DNA from: Meridianimarinicoccus sp. MJW13
GTDB taxonomy: Bacteria > Pseudomonadota > Alphaproteobacteria > Rhodobacterales > Rhodobacteraceae
Direction: 5' to 3'
DNA: 64,000 bases
NCBI RefSeq assembly: GCF_014901205.1
Contig: NZ_JACNMU010000011.1
Span: 1-64,000 of the forward strand
Part shown: one piece after another, positions 34,755 to 43,017 of the stretch
How the letters are laid out: every line of letters starts with the position of its first letter
Numbering within the stretch: position 1 is the first letter of the stretch
Notes under the pieces: model-generated
The model's database searches: none
What the model was told of the DNA's origin: nothing
Seen by the model: the letters and a program-made list of their open reading frames with translations, nothing else
Position numbers and translations under genes: made by a program

Positions 34755-35771
34755 TCACGCGCCCAAGCTGTCGAGCAACCCGCTGGTATCAGGCATTCGC
34801 TTCAGCGAGTTGCCGATGTGCTCCCGCCAGCGCGGCCCAACCTCCATTGCGGTGGCATAGGCCCGAGCCAGATCATCGGGCCGGTCCTCGGCCATCGCTT
34901 CGATAAGGAAAGCCGCCTGCTCGCGGTCCTTCGCGGATTTCAGGCTCCCTGCCCCATCGCGGCGCCGGTCGGCAATGATCAGTTTGTGGACTGCATAACG
35001 CTCCGGGCGGGGCACCTGCACCAGAACGCCGGATCTATAGATCGCCGCCGCGTGGATCGGCTCAGCGATCAGGAAGTTGAGATAGTTCAATCCTTGGGCG
35101 TTCACGCCCAATGCTGGCAGATCACGGATGGTCTCATCTCCGAACGCCGGTGTGAGAAACTCGACCAACTGGCCGCTGCCACCCTGGGCCCATCGCCATG
35201 TCCGACCTTGGTCAAGAGCTGGCAGAGGATCGAATTTGAGCGCTGAGAACGTCTCGGCAAGACCCGGGTCGACCTGATCCTGCAACGCAACGCTGAGCTT
35301 CTCGAACTGCGCGATGTCGATGTCGCCAGTATTGGCCATACCGCCAATTGGCAGACGGATACCAAGCTCGCCTTCATAGAGGCGAAATGCATTGGTTCCG
35401 ACGATGGTGCCACCCAAACGGAAGGTTCCGGCTGCGGCCATGGCCGACAGGATGGAACCGGTCGCCCGGTCGATGGGCGTCATGCCTTCCGCACGCAAGA
35501 GCCGAACAAGCCGCGACCGTTCCGCCTGCCGATCCTTGGCCGTTGCGCGCAGCTCTTCGATCCGGTCGATGCGCGCGCGCGTCTCGTCGCTGTCTTCGCC
35601 GATATAGATGAACCGCATCTCCGTCCCGACACGGCGCGCGGCATACCAATAGGCCTTATCCCCACGCTCCTTGAGCGTGGGCTTGCCTTCGACACCGGAC
35701 AAGGCGTCGTCCTTCAGAAGACGCACCAGGTCGGTATAGGCGCTCATCGCGATGCTGCTGAGTGGGGTCAT
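34755..35771 (-). CDS. GSU2403-type nucleotidyltransferase-fold protein
   Basis: The protein of about 338 residues matches the GSU2403 family (nucleotidyltransferase fold). YWYAARRVGTEMRFIYIGED near residues 40-60 and GTFRLGGTIVGTNAFRLYEGELGI near 130-155 are the characteristic segments, with NTGDIDIAQFE supplying a D-x-D acidic pair. The C-terminal part has HKLIIADRRR. Such proteins resemble AbiEii/MNT-type toxins, but no antitoxin partner is next to it. The start is ATG 35771 or 35780. A substrate has not been established for the family. Confidence 0.75.
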   Translation of the reverse strand: MTPLSSIAMSAYTDLVRLLKDDALSGVEGKPTLKERGDKAYWYAARRVGTEMRFIYIGEDSDETRARIDRIEELRATAKDRQAERSRLVRLLRAEGMTPIDRATGSILSAMAAAGTFRLGGTIVGTNAFRLYEGELGIRLPIGGMANTGDIDIAQFEKLSVALQDQVDPGLAETFSALKFDPLPALDQGRTWRWAQGGSGQLVEFLTPAFGDETIRDLPALGVNAQGLNYLNFLIAEPIHAAAIYRSGVLVQVPRPERYAVHKLIIADRRRDGAGSLKSAKDREQAAFLIEAMAEDRPDDLARAYATAMEVGPRWREHIGNSLKRMPDTSGLLDSLGA

Positions 35772-35903
35772 GCCTATCATTTCCAAGTTTTGCTTGGCAC
35801 ACATATACCTATCAAAACAGGAAATTGCTAGGCAAAGTGATTTGGAGAACGTCCACACCCATAAGAAACGACGAAAGGGCCGCCCGAAGGCGACCCCCTC
35901 TCT

Positions 35904-36833
35904 TCAATCCTGCGCAGTCTTCTTCGCCGGGTCCGCAACCCGCATGACCGTCAGGCCTTTCGCTTCCGCCTTCTGCCCGAGGTTCAGCGCGACCCCGTTG
36001 CCGCCGAAGAGCACAACCCCCGTCGCCGCGAACTTGTCGTCCAGCATCTCGTCGTTACACTTGAACGGTGCCGCCCGCCCATGCGCGGACCAGCGCGGAT
36101 CGAAGCGCGCTTGTGCGACCCCGCGTGCCCGGGCCCACCGAGCCGCAATCATCTCCGCCCCGTGCTTGCCACCCTTGTGGCAGAGGAAGATATCCTGATT
36201 GCGGTTCTGCTTGATCCGTTCGCGGACCTTGTCGAGCGTGTTGAAGATCACATCGACATCGGTCCAGTCGGTGGCGCCCGAGACGATCAGGGGCACGCCC
36301 TCGACTTTAGACTTCTCGGCGGTTTCCCGGTCGTGCTGCTCCAGCAGTTGCCGCGCCTCGAAAACCGCCCCGGTCTCTTGCGCCCGGACGCTTGCGCGCG
36401 ACCCGGCTGCCGGGATGAAGGCGTGGCCCGTTTCGATCTCGTAGCATTCCGCCGCCGCCTCGCTCATCACCTCGATGGCGCTGACGATCTCGCGCAGCTG
36501 CAGAAAGCGCGCCTGCGCCTCCTCAATCGCGGTCTCGGCGATCTCCGATCCGTCGTGGGATTTTGCCAGTGCACCGATCTTGTCGGCGGTGCGGTCGACC
36601 TCCTTGCCAAGCGCCACCTTGCGGCGCTGCAGGATCGTGGCGAGCCCATGGGCCAGCGGTTCGATTTCGGCTTCAAGCCCGGTCCCGCGCAGCTGCCCGA
36701 GCAATGCCTCGAAGCTTTCGCGGATAATGTGGTCGGTCAGGATGTGATCCTCGGGGATCGGCCGCTGTGCGTCCTTCTCGGTCAGTCCGAAAAGTTCGAT
36801 CGTCTCGTAGGTGTTTGCGGTGTCGTAAGCCAT
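35904..36833 (-). CDS. DUF2493 (SLOG-fold) plasmid protein
   Basis: The frame is open to 37343, but only the part from ATG 36833 (MAYDTANTYETIELFGLT) looks like protein; the upstream extension is Arg/Pro-rich. The 309-residue product has a helical N-terminal half and a C-terminal DUF2493 domain: VPLIVSGATDWTDVDVIFNTLD, then LCHKGGKHGAEMIAARWARARG and RAAPFKCNDEML. The DUF2493 fold is a SLOG-type nucleotide-binding Rossmann domain. Genes of this kind are common on alphaproteobacterial plasmids; the ligand is not known. Confidence 0.8.
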   Translation of the reverse strand: MAYDTANTYETIELFGLTEKDAQRPIPEDHILTDHIIRESFEALLGQLRGTGLEAEIEPLAHGLATILQRRKVALGKEVDRTADKIGALAKSHDGSEIAETAIEEAQARFLQLREIVSAIEVMSEAAAECYEIETGHAFIPAAGSRASVRAQETGAVFEARQLLEQHDRETAEKSKVEGVPLIVSGATDWTDVDVIFNTLDKVRERIKQNRNQDIFLCHKGGKHGAEMIAARWARARGVAQARFDPRWSAHGRAAPFKCNDEMLDDKFAATGVVLFGGNGVALNLGQKAEAKGLTVMRVADPAKKTAQD

Positions 36834-37426
36834 GTCTGGTCTCCAGTATTCGGTTCCTAGGCCACCACGTGAGTGTGGGGGCATGGCCGAATGCCTGGTT
36901 TCCGAATCTGCCCGGGTCAGGGACGGCGCAGCCGCCGGCTTGCCGGGCGCAAAAGTTTTCTGCGCACAACACCCGACACATACGCGACCTCGCGCGCGGC
37001 GCTGCCCCTCGCCACAGGCCCCGCCCTCGCCGAAAAGTTTTGCGATCCTTGACGCGGGCTGATTTGGGGGCCATCCGGAGGATATGCTTCCGCACTCATG
37101 TGTGTGTGTTTTGACGGTAGGTTTGCCCGACCCGAGCAGGCAAACGGCCCGACCGGACGCGAGAGGCGGATGAAGCGGCGGGATAGTTTTGCCCGGCAAA
37201 ACAGACCAGAGCGTAATCCGGCGGAGCGGCCAGGGAGGGACGTGCTCGCGAGGCGGGCAAACCGGGATGCCAGGCGCAACGCCGCGGTGAGGCCGCATGG
37301 CCGAATGCGCGACGGACCGTAGGGCCGTTCTCCCGTGCGACACGCGCAGCCGAGCAGGGGAGGCCAGTCGGCTAGATCAAAGAAAAACTTGGCAACATTT
37401 GTCTTTCACCGGAGAGCGCGAACATA
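36834..37426. other. GC-rich intergenic region with a perfect palindrome
   Basis: About 590 bp lack a believable gene. A 17-bp palindrome, GTTTTGCC-C-GGCAAAAC, lies at 37186-37202, and related AAAAGTTTT cores occur near 36948 and 37028. This could be a regulatory or replication-associated region, but nothing further can be said. Confidence 0.4.
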
Positions 37427-37912
37427 TCAGTACCGCGCGAGGCGCCGATTGACTTCTCTTATGGGAAGTCTGCATCTCGGATGATCACGAACCGCTTCGA
37501 GACCAGATTTCAGGAGGTCGGTCGAACAAACCTCGTGACGTTCCATCTCGTCGAAGACCCACAGGACGCCGTGCATCGCGATTTCTTGGCGCTCTGCCTC
37601 AACCCTGAGCGCACCGTCTCCGGTAAGGAGAACCCAGCCCCTCTCAGCCGCGAGGCAAAATGCAAAGACATCTGGCGTCGATAGCATAGCTTTCGCCCGC
37701 TTCAGCTCAGTCGCGCGTATAGTTTCTTCTGGCGTAAGTTCCTCCACTCTCAGTCCCAGATCGATCAGATCAGGGCCCATCCACTCAAGGAGTTCCGCTT
37801 CATAAAGAATATCTGGAACAACGAAATCATAGGGGAGGTCAAAGAGCCTCGCGGTCAGCGAGGCTCTCTCGATGTCGATCAGGACAGAAGTATCAGAAAC
37901 AAGAACTTGCAC
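37427..37912 (-). CDS. PIN-domain protein paired with the XRE-ImmA/IrrE gene
   Basis: The 161-residue protein opens with VLVSDTSVLIDIERA (first acidic residue of the PIN active site at about D7), has a conserved glutamate in ILYEAELLEWM near 40, and STPDVFAFCLAAERGWVLLTGDGALR near 84-108 with the remaining acidic residues. It is predicted to be an RNase. It starts 7 bp after the stop of the XRE-ImmA/IrrE gene, so the two form an operon. It may be the toxin of a TA pair or an RNA-cleaving arm of the CBASS regulator. Confidence 0.8.
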   Translation of the reverse strand: MQVLVSDTSVLIDIERASLTARLFDLPYDFVVPDILYEAELLEWMGPDLIDLGLRVEELTPEETIRATELKRAKAMLSTPDVFAFCLAAERGWVLLTGDGALRVEAERQEIAMHGVLWVFDEMERHEVCSTDLLKSGLEAVRDHPRCRLPIREVNRRLARY

Positions 37913-37919
37913 ACAGCGA

Positions 37920-38981
37920 CTATGCCATGTGGTCCAAACGTTCTTCCAGTTCTTTTACTCGTATTTCGAGAAGCTCAGCTGCTCGAGACAACCCAATCAA
38001 CCCCTCGGAGAGGGCACGAAAACACAACCTTTGAAAACGGTCCGGTTCTTCTCGTTCCCAAGGAATGGAATTCGGCTCCTCGAACGGCTCATCCCGCCAA
38101 CCTCGTTGCTTATAGACCTTAAAGAGGCGCGCAAATGTTGCCTGGTTGATGATCTCCAAATCCTTGCATCGATACGTCAGCGCCTGAATGCTAACGCCAA
38201 AACGATCCTTCAGACTAATGAGCTCACCAATGCTTATGTCAGTTCTGCGGGCACCAATCTCCTGCCGAAGCACTTCTGCCGGAACGAGGAATGCGCCAGC
38301 AAATCGATTTGCGGCGCGTTCTGAATCGCACCCTTCGGCGACCCTAAGAACCATATGGCCCAGTTCGTGAGCCAAACTGAAGCGCTTCCGCTCAGACCAG
38401 GTCTTCTTCTTGATCATGATAACACGTGCGGAGTGATGCTCTTTTCGACGGACTTTGGCCGCAAGGCCATCAATCCGATCAACGTCCAGAGACAACACCT
38501 TTATCCCGTGCTCCTCGAGGAGTTCGGCAAGCATTGGAATCGGGTCATGACCAAGCTGCCAAGATGCACGCATGTTGCGAGCCGCGTCCTCGGCATCACG
38601 AACATCGGTCACCCAGTAGGGCGCTTCATGCGGGGCATCCCATTCCTGACTCGAAAGATTCAGCAAGCTTTCGACAGCCAGGTACTTTTCAACCATATTG
38701 AGCGTCTTGGCTTCGATCGTCGCGATCTCCTTGGCTGACGAACTGGCTGACTTGCGAAACTCAACGCCCTCCAACTCAAGCTCGTCATCGCTCAGCAGGA
38801 AATCAACAGAGACCTCGAGTGCTCGGGCAAGACTCAGCAGCACGCCCGATCCGGGCATGTCTTCATTGCGCTCGTACTTGCCTATGGCTTGAGCGGACAC
38901 CTTGTTCTCCATGGCATCGGAAAGCGCACGGAGCGAAAGGCCAGATGCCGCCCGGGCTCCTTTAAGTCTCTTGCCAATCAT
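37920..38981 (-). CDS. XRE HTH-ImmA/IrrE metallopeptidase fusion, divergent from CBASS
   Basis: Residues 1-65 are an XRE helix-turn-helix (GLSLRALSDAMENKVSAQAIGKYE). The middle contains the zinc peptidase motif RFSLAHELGHMVLR near residue 200, with a downstream glutamate in SERAANRFAGAFLVP. The protein is 353 residues. Regulators of this kind cleave themselves or a partner to lift repression. In some CBASS loci, separate proteins CapH (HTH) and CapP (ImmA-like peptidase) do this in response to DNA damage; here both activities are in one chain. The gene faces the CBASS operon across a 180-bp gap with matching sites (TGTAAACCRCCC) beside each gene. It is followed by a PIN-domain gene. Confidence 0.85.
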   Translation of the reverse strand: MIGKRLKGARAASGLSLRALSDAMENKVSAQAIGKYERNEDMPGSGVLLSLARALEVSVDFLLSDDELELEGVEFRKSASSSAKEIATIEAKTLNMVEKYLAVESLLNLSSQEWDAPHEAPYWVTDVRDAEDAARNMRASWQLGHDPIPMLAELLEEHGIKVLSLDVDRIDGLAAKVRRKEHHSARVIMIKKKTWSERKRFSLAHELGHMVLRVAEGCDSERAANRFAGAFLVPAEVLRQEIGARRTDISIGELISLKDRFGVSIQALTYRCKDLEIINQATFARLFKVYKQRGWRDEPFEEPNSIPWEREEPDRFQRLCFRALSEGLIGLSRAAELLEIRVKELEERLDHMA

Positions 38982-38995
38982 AACGTCCTCCCAGT

Positions 38996-39115
38996 GGGTG
39001 GTTTACACTTCACCCATATGATTGATATTTTGTAAACTACAACGCTTGAAAGCGCGGCTTTTTGTCCCTACTTTGTAACACGAGGCCAAAAGGAAGGCAA
39101 ATTTGTAAACCGCCC
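38996..39115. promoter_or_regulatory. Divergent control region between the XRE-ImmA/IrrE gene and CBASS
   Basis: GGGTGGTTTACA (38996-39007) is the inverse of TGTAAACCGCCC (39104-39115) with one mismatch. Further TGTAAAC (39031-39037) and TTTGTAAC (39072-39079) half-sites lie between. A rightward promoter fits: TTGAAA (39046-39051), 17 nt, TACTTT (39069-39074), giving a start near 39081. One site overlaps the -10 box and one lies just downstream, as expected for repression. The regulator is inferred to be the adjacent XRE fusion. Confidence 0.5.
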
Positions 39116-39162
39116 AATCGCCCCAAGAGGCGCTAGACAGGCAACGAAGCGAGGAAGCAGCC

Positions 39163-39270
39163 ATGAACATACCGTTTACGGGCGAGCTGACACCAAGGTT
39201 TCAGAGCATCGTAGGACTGCCTGATAATGGGCTGGTTGATCCAGTCTTAGAAAAGCTAGGTGCATCATGA
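39163..39270 (+). CDS. 35-aa ORF coupled to the CBASS patatin gene
   Basis: An ATG with GAGGAAG about five bases upstream opens a 35-codon frame whose TGA overlaps the patatin ATG in an ATGA junction. The peptide begins MNIPFTGELTPRF, has PDNGLVDPVLEKLG near the end, and carries no signal or membrane segment. The good ribosome-binding site and the stop-start overlap suggest it is translated and couples translation of the effector. It may be only a leader, or a small immunity or control peptide. I know no such component in CBASS. Confidence 0.5.
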   Translation: MNIPFTGELTPRFQSIVGLPDNGLVDPVLEKLGAS

Positions 39271-40253
39271 GACGCATCCTAAGCATCGATGGTGGCGGCA
39301 TCAAAGGCACCCAACCCGCGGCTTTCCTGGCGGGTTTGGAAGAAGATCTTGATGAGCCGATTGGCCGCTACTTCGACCTGATTGCGGGAACGTCAACCGG
39401 GGGTATTCTCGCGATCGGCCTTGCCCTCGGCATCCCGGCCAAAACCCTCCTCGAACTCTACGAAAATCGCGGGCCGACGATTTTCGGGCAAGCGGGGGAC
39501 AACAGCTGGTTCGGGCGAAAGGCTCGGGACGCGCGTGCCGCCTTGCGTCACCTGGTCAAGCCGAAGCACGATGCATCGACGCTTCGGGACGAACTCCATG
39601 CCGTCCTTGGCGACAAGCTCATCGGCGAAGCTGAGACCCGGTTGCTGATCCCGGCCTGGGATGCCGACCAGCGCAGCGTCTACATCTACAAGACGTCGCA
39701 TCATCCGCGGCTCACTAAGGATTACCGGAAGCCGGCCCTCGACGCCGCGATGGCGACGTCGGCCGCTCCGACCTATTTCGCGCGCCACAAGACGGTGGAT
39801 GATGTCGGGCTTCTCGATGGCGGCACCTGGTGCAACAATCCGGTGGGCGTCGCGACCGTCGAGGCGATCTCGATGCTTGGCTGGTCTCCGCAGGACCTGC
39901 ACATCCTGAGCCTCGGCTGTGTCGACGAGGTCTACATGCTGCCTGAATCCCCCGGCAAGGCCGGTCTCGGGTTGAAGGCCCTCAGTCTTTTCATGGACGG
40001 GCAATCCCGTGGAGCGCTCGGCATTGCCCGTCATCTGACAGGCGATCCGCACGACCGGACGGCTGTTCACCGGTATTCGCCGAGCGTGCCGGAGGGTTTC
40101 TTTTCCCTCGACGACACCACCAAGATCCAGAGGCTCAAGGGGCTTGGCGCCTCGAGTGCCCGGCACGCGAGCCCCACACTGACCCCCATCTTCTTCCAGC
40201 AACCTGCCGAGCCGTTCGTGCCCGTGCATCAACTCGAACGGAACGCGGCATGA
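39267..40253 (+). CDS. capV: Patatin-like phospholipase, CBASS effector (CapV-type)
   Basis: The effector of a cyclic-oligonucleotide defence system: when activated by the nucleotide signal it degrades membrane phospholipids and kills or arrests the infected cell. The oxyanion hole DGGGIKG is at residues 8-14, the nucleophile elbow GTSTGG at 41-46 with Ser43, and the catalytic aspartate in LLDGGTWCNNP at Asp184. All catalytic residues are intact and the length (328) is normal. It overlaps the CD-NTase gene by 4 bp. Confidence 0.93.
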   Translation: MRRILSIDGGGIKGTQPAAFLAGLEEDLDEPIGRYFDLIAGTSTGGILAIGLALGIPAKTLLELYENRGPTIFGQAGDNSWFGRKARDARAALRHLVKPKHDASTLRDELHAVLGDKLIGEAETRLLIPAWDADQRSVYIYKTSHHPRLTKDYRKPALDAAMATSAAPTYFARHKTVDDVGLLDGGTWCNNPVGVATVEAISMLGWSPQDLHILSLGCVDEVYMLPESPGKAGLGLKALSLFMDGQSRGALGIARHLTGDPHDRTAVHRYSPSVPEGFFSLDDTTKIQRLKGLGASSARHASPTLTPIFFQQPAEPFVPVHQLERNAA

Positions 40254-41449
40254 ACCAAATCTTCTCGCACCCACTCACCGATACCGCCATTCAGCGGCGG
40301 GCGCAGGTCTTCACGATCCTCGAAGAAATCTGCCAGGAGCTGGAATGGACCCAGACCCAGTTCGAGAAGGCCCGTACCAGTTACGAAGCCGTCGCAGACT
40401 GGTTGGCCGGATCGAGCGACCCGATGCTTGCTTCCCTCCATGTCTACCTGCACGGCTCTGGCGCACTCGGCACCTCGATCAAACCAATCGGACGCGACGA
40501 GTTCGATGTCGACCTGATTAGCTTCATCCTCGGCCTTGGCCCGGAAATCGCACCGGCACGCCTGAAGGCTGCGATCGGCAAGCGCCTGCGCGAACACGCC
40601 TACTATGCTTCTATCCTGGAAGAAAAGAAGCGCTGCTGGCGCCTGAACTACGCCGGCGATTTTCACCTCGACATCTCGCCGACCATTGCCAATCCGAACT
40701 GCGTGAACGGCGGTGAGCTGGTGCCAGATCGCAAGCTGCGGGATTGGCACGCGACGAATCCTCGGGCCTATCGGGCCCTCTTCGACGAGCGGGCGGCCCT
40801 GGTTCCGAGGATGACGCAGTCGGTCATGGCGGCGCAGCGCGATGCGGCCACGACCGAGCCCTTCCCGGTGCGCCAGTCGGTCAAAGGCATTCTGCGGCGG
40901 ACCGTGCAGCTCCTGAAGCGTCACCGGGATCTGGAATTCCTGCATGTGCAGGAAGAAATTGCGCCGATCTCGATCATCATCACGACCCTGGCAATGCGAT
41001 CCTATGAGATGTGCGTCAGGCGTCACGTTTTCGCGGACGAACTTCAGGTTCTGATCGACACGATCCGCCTGATGCCGGTTTTCATCGAGCGGCCCCTGGT
41101 CAATGGTCGCCAGATTTACGCGGTCTGGAACGAGACCACCGTAGGCGAAAATTTTGCCGAGCGATGGAATGAAGAACCGGCGCGGGTGGAGGCCTTCTAC
41201 AAGTGGCACAGCAAGGCGCTTGCGGATTTCGAGTCCCTGCGTGATCTCGTTGGCCTCGATGCGATTGTAGGCTCCATGAAGGACAGCCTGGGCGAAAAAC
41301 TTGTTGCCCGGACCATGAACCGGCGGATGGATACACTGAACGAGGGGCGGAAGACGGGGGCACTCCTGCTTGGTGCGGGTGTTGGCTTGACCACCCAAAA
41401 ATCGGCCGCTTCGACGCCCGTTCTCAAGAACGAGTTTTTCGGGGACTAG
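40250..41449 (+). CDS. CD-NTase (cGAS/DncV-like cyclic oligonucleotide synthase)
   Basis: This is the signal-producing enzyme of CBASS. The nucleotidyltransferase core has the HGSGALGTSIKPIGRDEFDVDL motif near residues 68-89, with Asp86 and Asp88 as metal ligands and Asp141 (FHLDISPT) as the third. The remaining 250 residues form the helical C-terminal domain. The chain ends in VLKNEFFGD: a flexible C-terminal tail is the part that an E2-like partner conjugates in type II systems, although here a residue follows the glycine. Overlapping start and stop couple it to the patatin gene. The nucleotide product cannot be read from sequence. Confidence 0.93.
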   Translation: MNQIFSHPLTDTAIQRRAQVFTILEEICQELEWTQTQFEKARTSYEAVADWLAGSSDPMLASLHVYLHGSGALGTSIKPIGRDEFDVDLISFILGLGPEIAPARLKAAIGKRLREHAYYASILEEKKRCWRLNYAGDFHLDISPTIANPNCVNGGELVPDRKLRDWHATNPRAYRALFDERAALVPRMTQSVMAAQRDAATTEPFPVRQSVKGILRRTVQLLKRHRDLEFLHVQEEIAPISIIITTLAMRSYEMCVRRHVFADELQVLIDTIRLMPVFIERPLVNGRQIYAVWNETTVGENFAERWNEEPARVEAFYKWHSKALADFESLRDLVGLDAIVGSMKDSLGEKLVARTMNRRMDTLNEGRKTGALLLGAGVGLTTQKSAASTPVLKNEFFGD

Positions 41450-41454
41450 GCGCG

Positions 41455-41931
41455 ATGGCGGGATCGACCACAAGAAACCGGCTGACACTGCCCCAGCAGT
41501 ACCTGTTCCTGCAGAAGTCCAAGACAGTAGCCGGCGAGGGGGTGCTCGGTCCGCGCCGGTTGGAGTGGCATTTTCACGCACAACCTACGCCGCTTTCTCG
41601 GACGTATCAGATCACCCTTGTCCTGGAGAGGGACGGAACGCCGGACGTTCGGGTTGTAGATCCTGACTTGAGGTTGCTCGCCGGTGAACGCGACCTGCCA
41701 CATATCTACCATGACCCTGATCGGCTCTGTCTCTATCTGCCCGGAACCGGACAATGGGACGCCGGCAAGCGTCTGGACCTCACCATTATCCCCTGGACCC
41801 ACCTCTGGCTGATCTATTTCGAGGAATGGCTTGCATCGGACGAATGGAAGGGCGGAGGGAAGCACCCTGGAGAGGATGACCCAAACGAGGGCAACCGTGC
41901 GTTGAGGCGCAGCCTTCAACGACAACGCTAA
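41455..41931 (+). CDS. E2-like protein of a short type II CBASS
   Basis: The 158-residue protein lacks E1 and JAB domains, so the locus is of the short type II form in which an E2-like enzyme acts alone on the CD-NTase. An N-terminal region (LTLPQQYLFLQKS) precedes a UBC-like beta-sheet and the segment LPHIYHDPDRLCLYLPG at 81-97. Cys92 is the only cysteine in the protein, which supports it as the catalytic thioester residue. The C-terminus has TIIPWTHLWLIYFEEWLAS and is basic at its end. It starts 5 bp after the CD-NTase stop. The attachment target is not known from sequence. Confidence 0.8.
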   Translation: MAGSTTRNRLTLPQQYLFLQKSKTVAGEGVLGPRRLEWHFHAQPTPLSRTYQITLVLERDGTPDVRVVDPDLRLLAGERDLPHIYHDPDRLCLYLPGTGQWDAGKRLDLTIIPWTHLWLIYFEEWLASDEWKGGGKHPGEDDPNEGNRALRRSLQRQR

Positions 41932-42104
41932 AATCCGCTGTTAATCTCATTGTATGATGTGAACCGAGTTGGAACCGAGTGACTGTGGCGGATGGTCGTT
42001 TTAGACGTGAGGCAACGGCGGCGCATAATCCTGAGAACCACAGTAGGGCGGTTCGGCACTCAACAAACTCAAGTGCGTATCTACACCCTGTCAGCACAGA
42101 AAAA

Positions 42105-42130
42105 GGGGAACCGTGATCCCACGGCTCCCC
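42105..42130 (-). terminator. Rho-independent terminator of the DUF736 gene
   Basis: On the minus strand GGGGAGCCGTG and CACGGTTCCCC form an 11-bp stem with one mismatch, followed by TTTTT. It lies 34 bp past the DUF736 stop. The same hairpin, read on the plus strand, lies downstream of the CBASS operon but lacks a strong T run there. Confidence 0.65.
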
Positions 42131-42163
42131 GTTCGGTTCAGATCGTCTCCCCCCGCGCGCCGA

Positions 42164-42892
42164 TTAGGCGACCAAGGAGAGCCCCGCGCCCGCGTCCTGC
42201 GGTTGCTCACCGCTGTCGATGAACGGGATGATCGAGAAAGTCTGCCCGCCGCGCTGTTCTTCGTTCTGCACGGCGTTCACGCGCAGGTCACCGTCGGGCG
42301 TGTTGATCAGCAGCGACAGGTAGTCATTGCCAGTGCGGCTGCTTCTCGCCATCCAGGCTGAGCCGACGCGGATTGGCGTGCCCCGGGGCGAGCTGACCTC
42401 GATCCGGTAGTCGGGGTGGGTCTCCTCGGTCTTGTAGCTGTTCTCGATCAGCATGAACTCCAGATCGAACATCATGTTGGCGATGTAGCCGGTGAAGGCG
42501 TTGTCGGCGTCCATGGCGGTAAGCTCGCCTGAGATCGAGCCGGATTTTATCAGGCCGTTCGAGACCAGAGGGATGATCTCGAACGCGCCACTCTGGGCCG
42601 TGCGCGCCTCTTTCGTCTGCACCGCGTTGACCCGGAAGGGGCCGAGGCCGACATCGATCTGCATCGAGATGTAGGGGTTGCCGCTGGTATTGCCGGTTTC
42701 GTTCCAGGCCGTGCCGATGCGCACCTTGCGACCGGACTTGTTGATCGCCGTCACGTCATAATCCGGGCTGCGCGCGGACATCTTGGCCCGTGCCTCAAGC
42801 TGGATGGCGATGTCAAATCGCGTCGAGTGAATCATGCCGGTGTATTCGGCGGCGGCGGTCTCGACATTGCGGGTGAGGGTTCCTGCGAACAT
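42164..42892 (-). CDS. Tandem DUF736 protein, 242 aa
   Basis: ATG 42892 has AAGGAA eight bases before it. The product has two related copies of the DUF736 fold: residues about 42-105 (DYDVTAINKSGRKVRIGTAWN, then YISMQIDVGLGPFRVNAV) and about 165-235 (DYRIEVSSPRGTPIRVGSAW, then YLSLLINTPDGDLRVNAV). Single-domain DUF736 proteins of about 100 residues are more usual. The family is frequent on alphaproteobacterial plasmids and genomic islands; no activity is established. It heads the minus-strand accessory cluster's 3' end. Confidence 0.8.
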   Translation of the reverse strand: MFAGTLTRNVETAAAEYTGMIHSTRFDIAIQLEARAKMSARSPDYDVTAINKSGRKVRIGTAWNETGNTSGNPYISMQIDVGLGPFRVNAVQTKEARTAQSGAFEIIPLVSNGLIKSGSISGELTAMDADNAFTGYIANMMFDLEFMLIENSYKTEETHPDYRIEVSSPRGTPIRVGSAWMARSSRTGNDYLSLLINTPDGDLRVNAVQNEEQRGGQTFSIIPFIDSGEQPQDAGAGLSLVA

Positions 42893-43017
42893 GGGATAGT
42901 TCCTTCTTGGATTGGCCGGTGCCTGACGTTCTTGCCAGCGCATCCGGGATTGCTTTCTCGACCCCTCCTGGGATCACAAACCAGAAAGCTTGCTTTCCTT
43001 TCAGCCCCGCCCACGGG

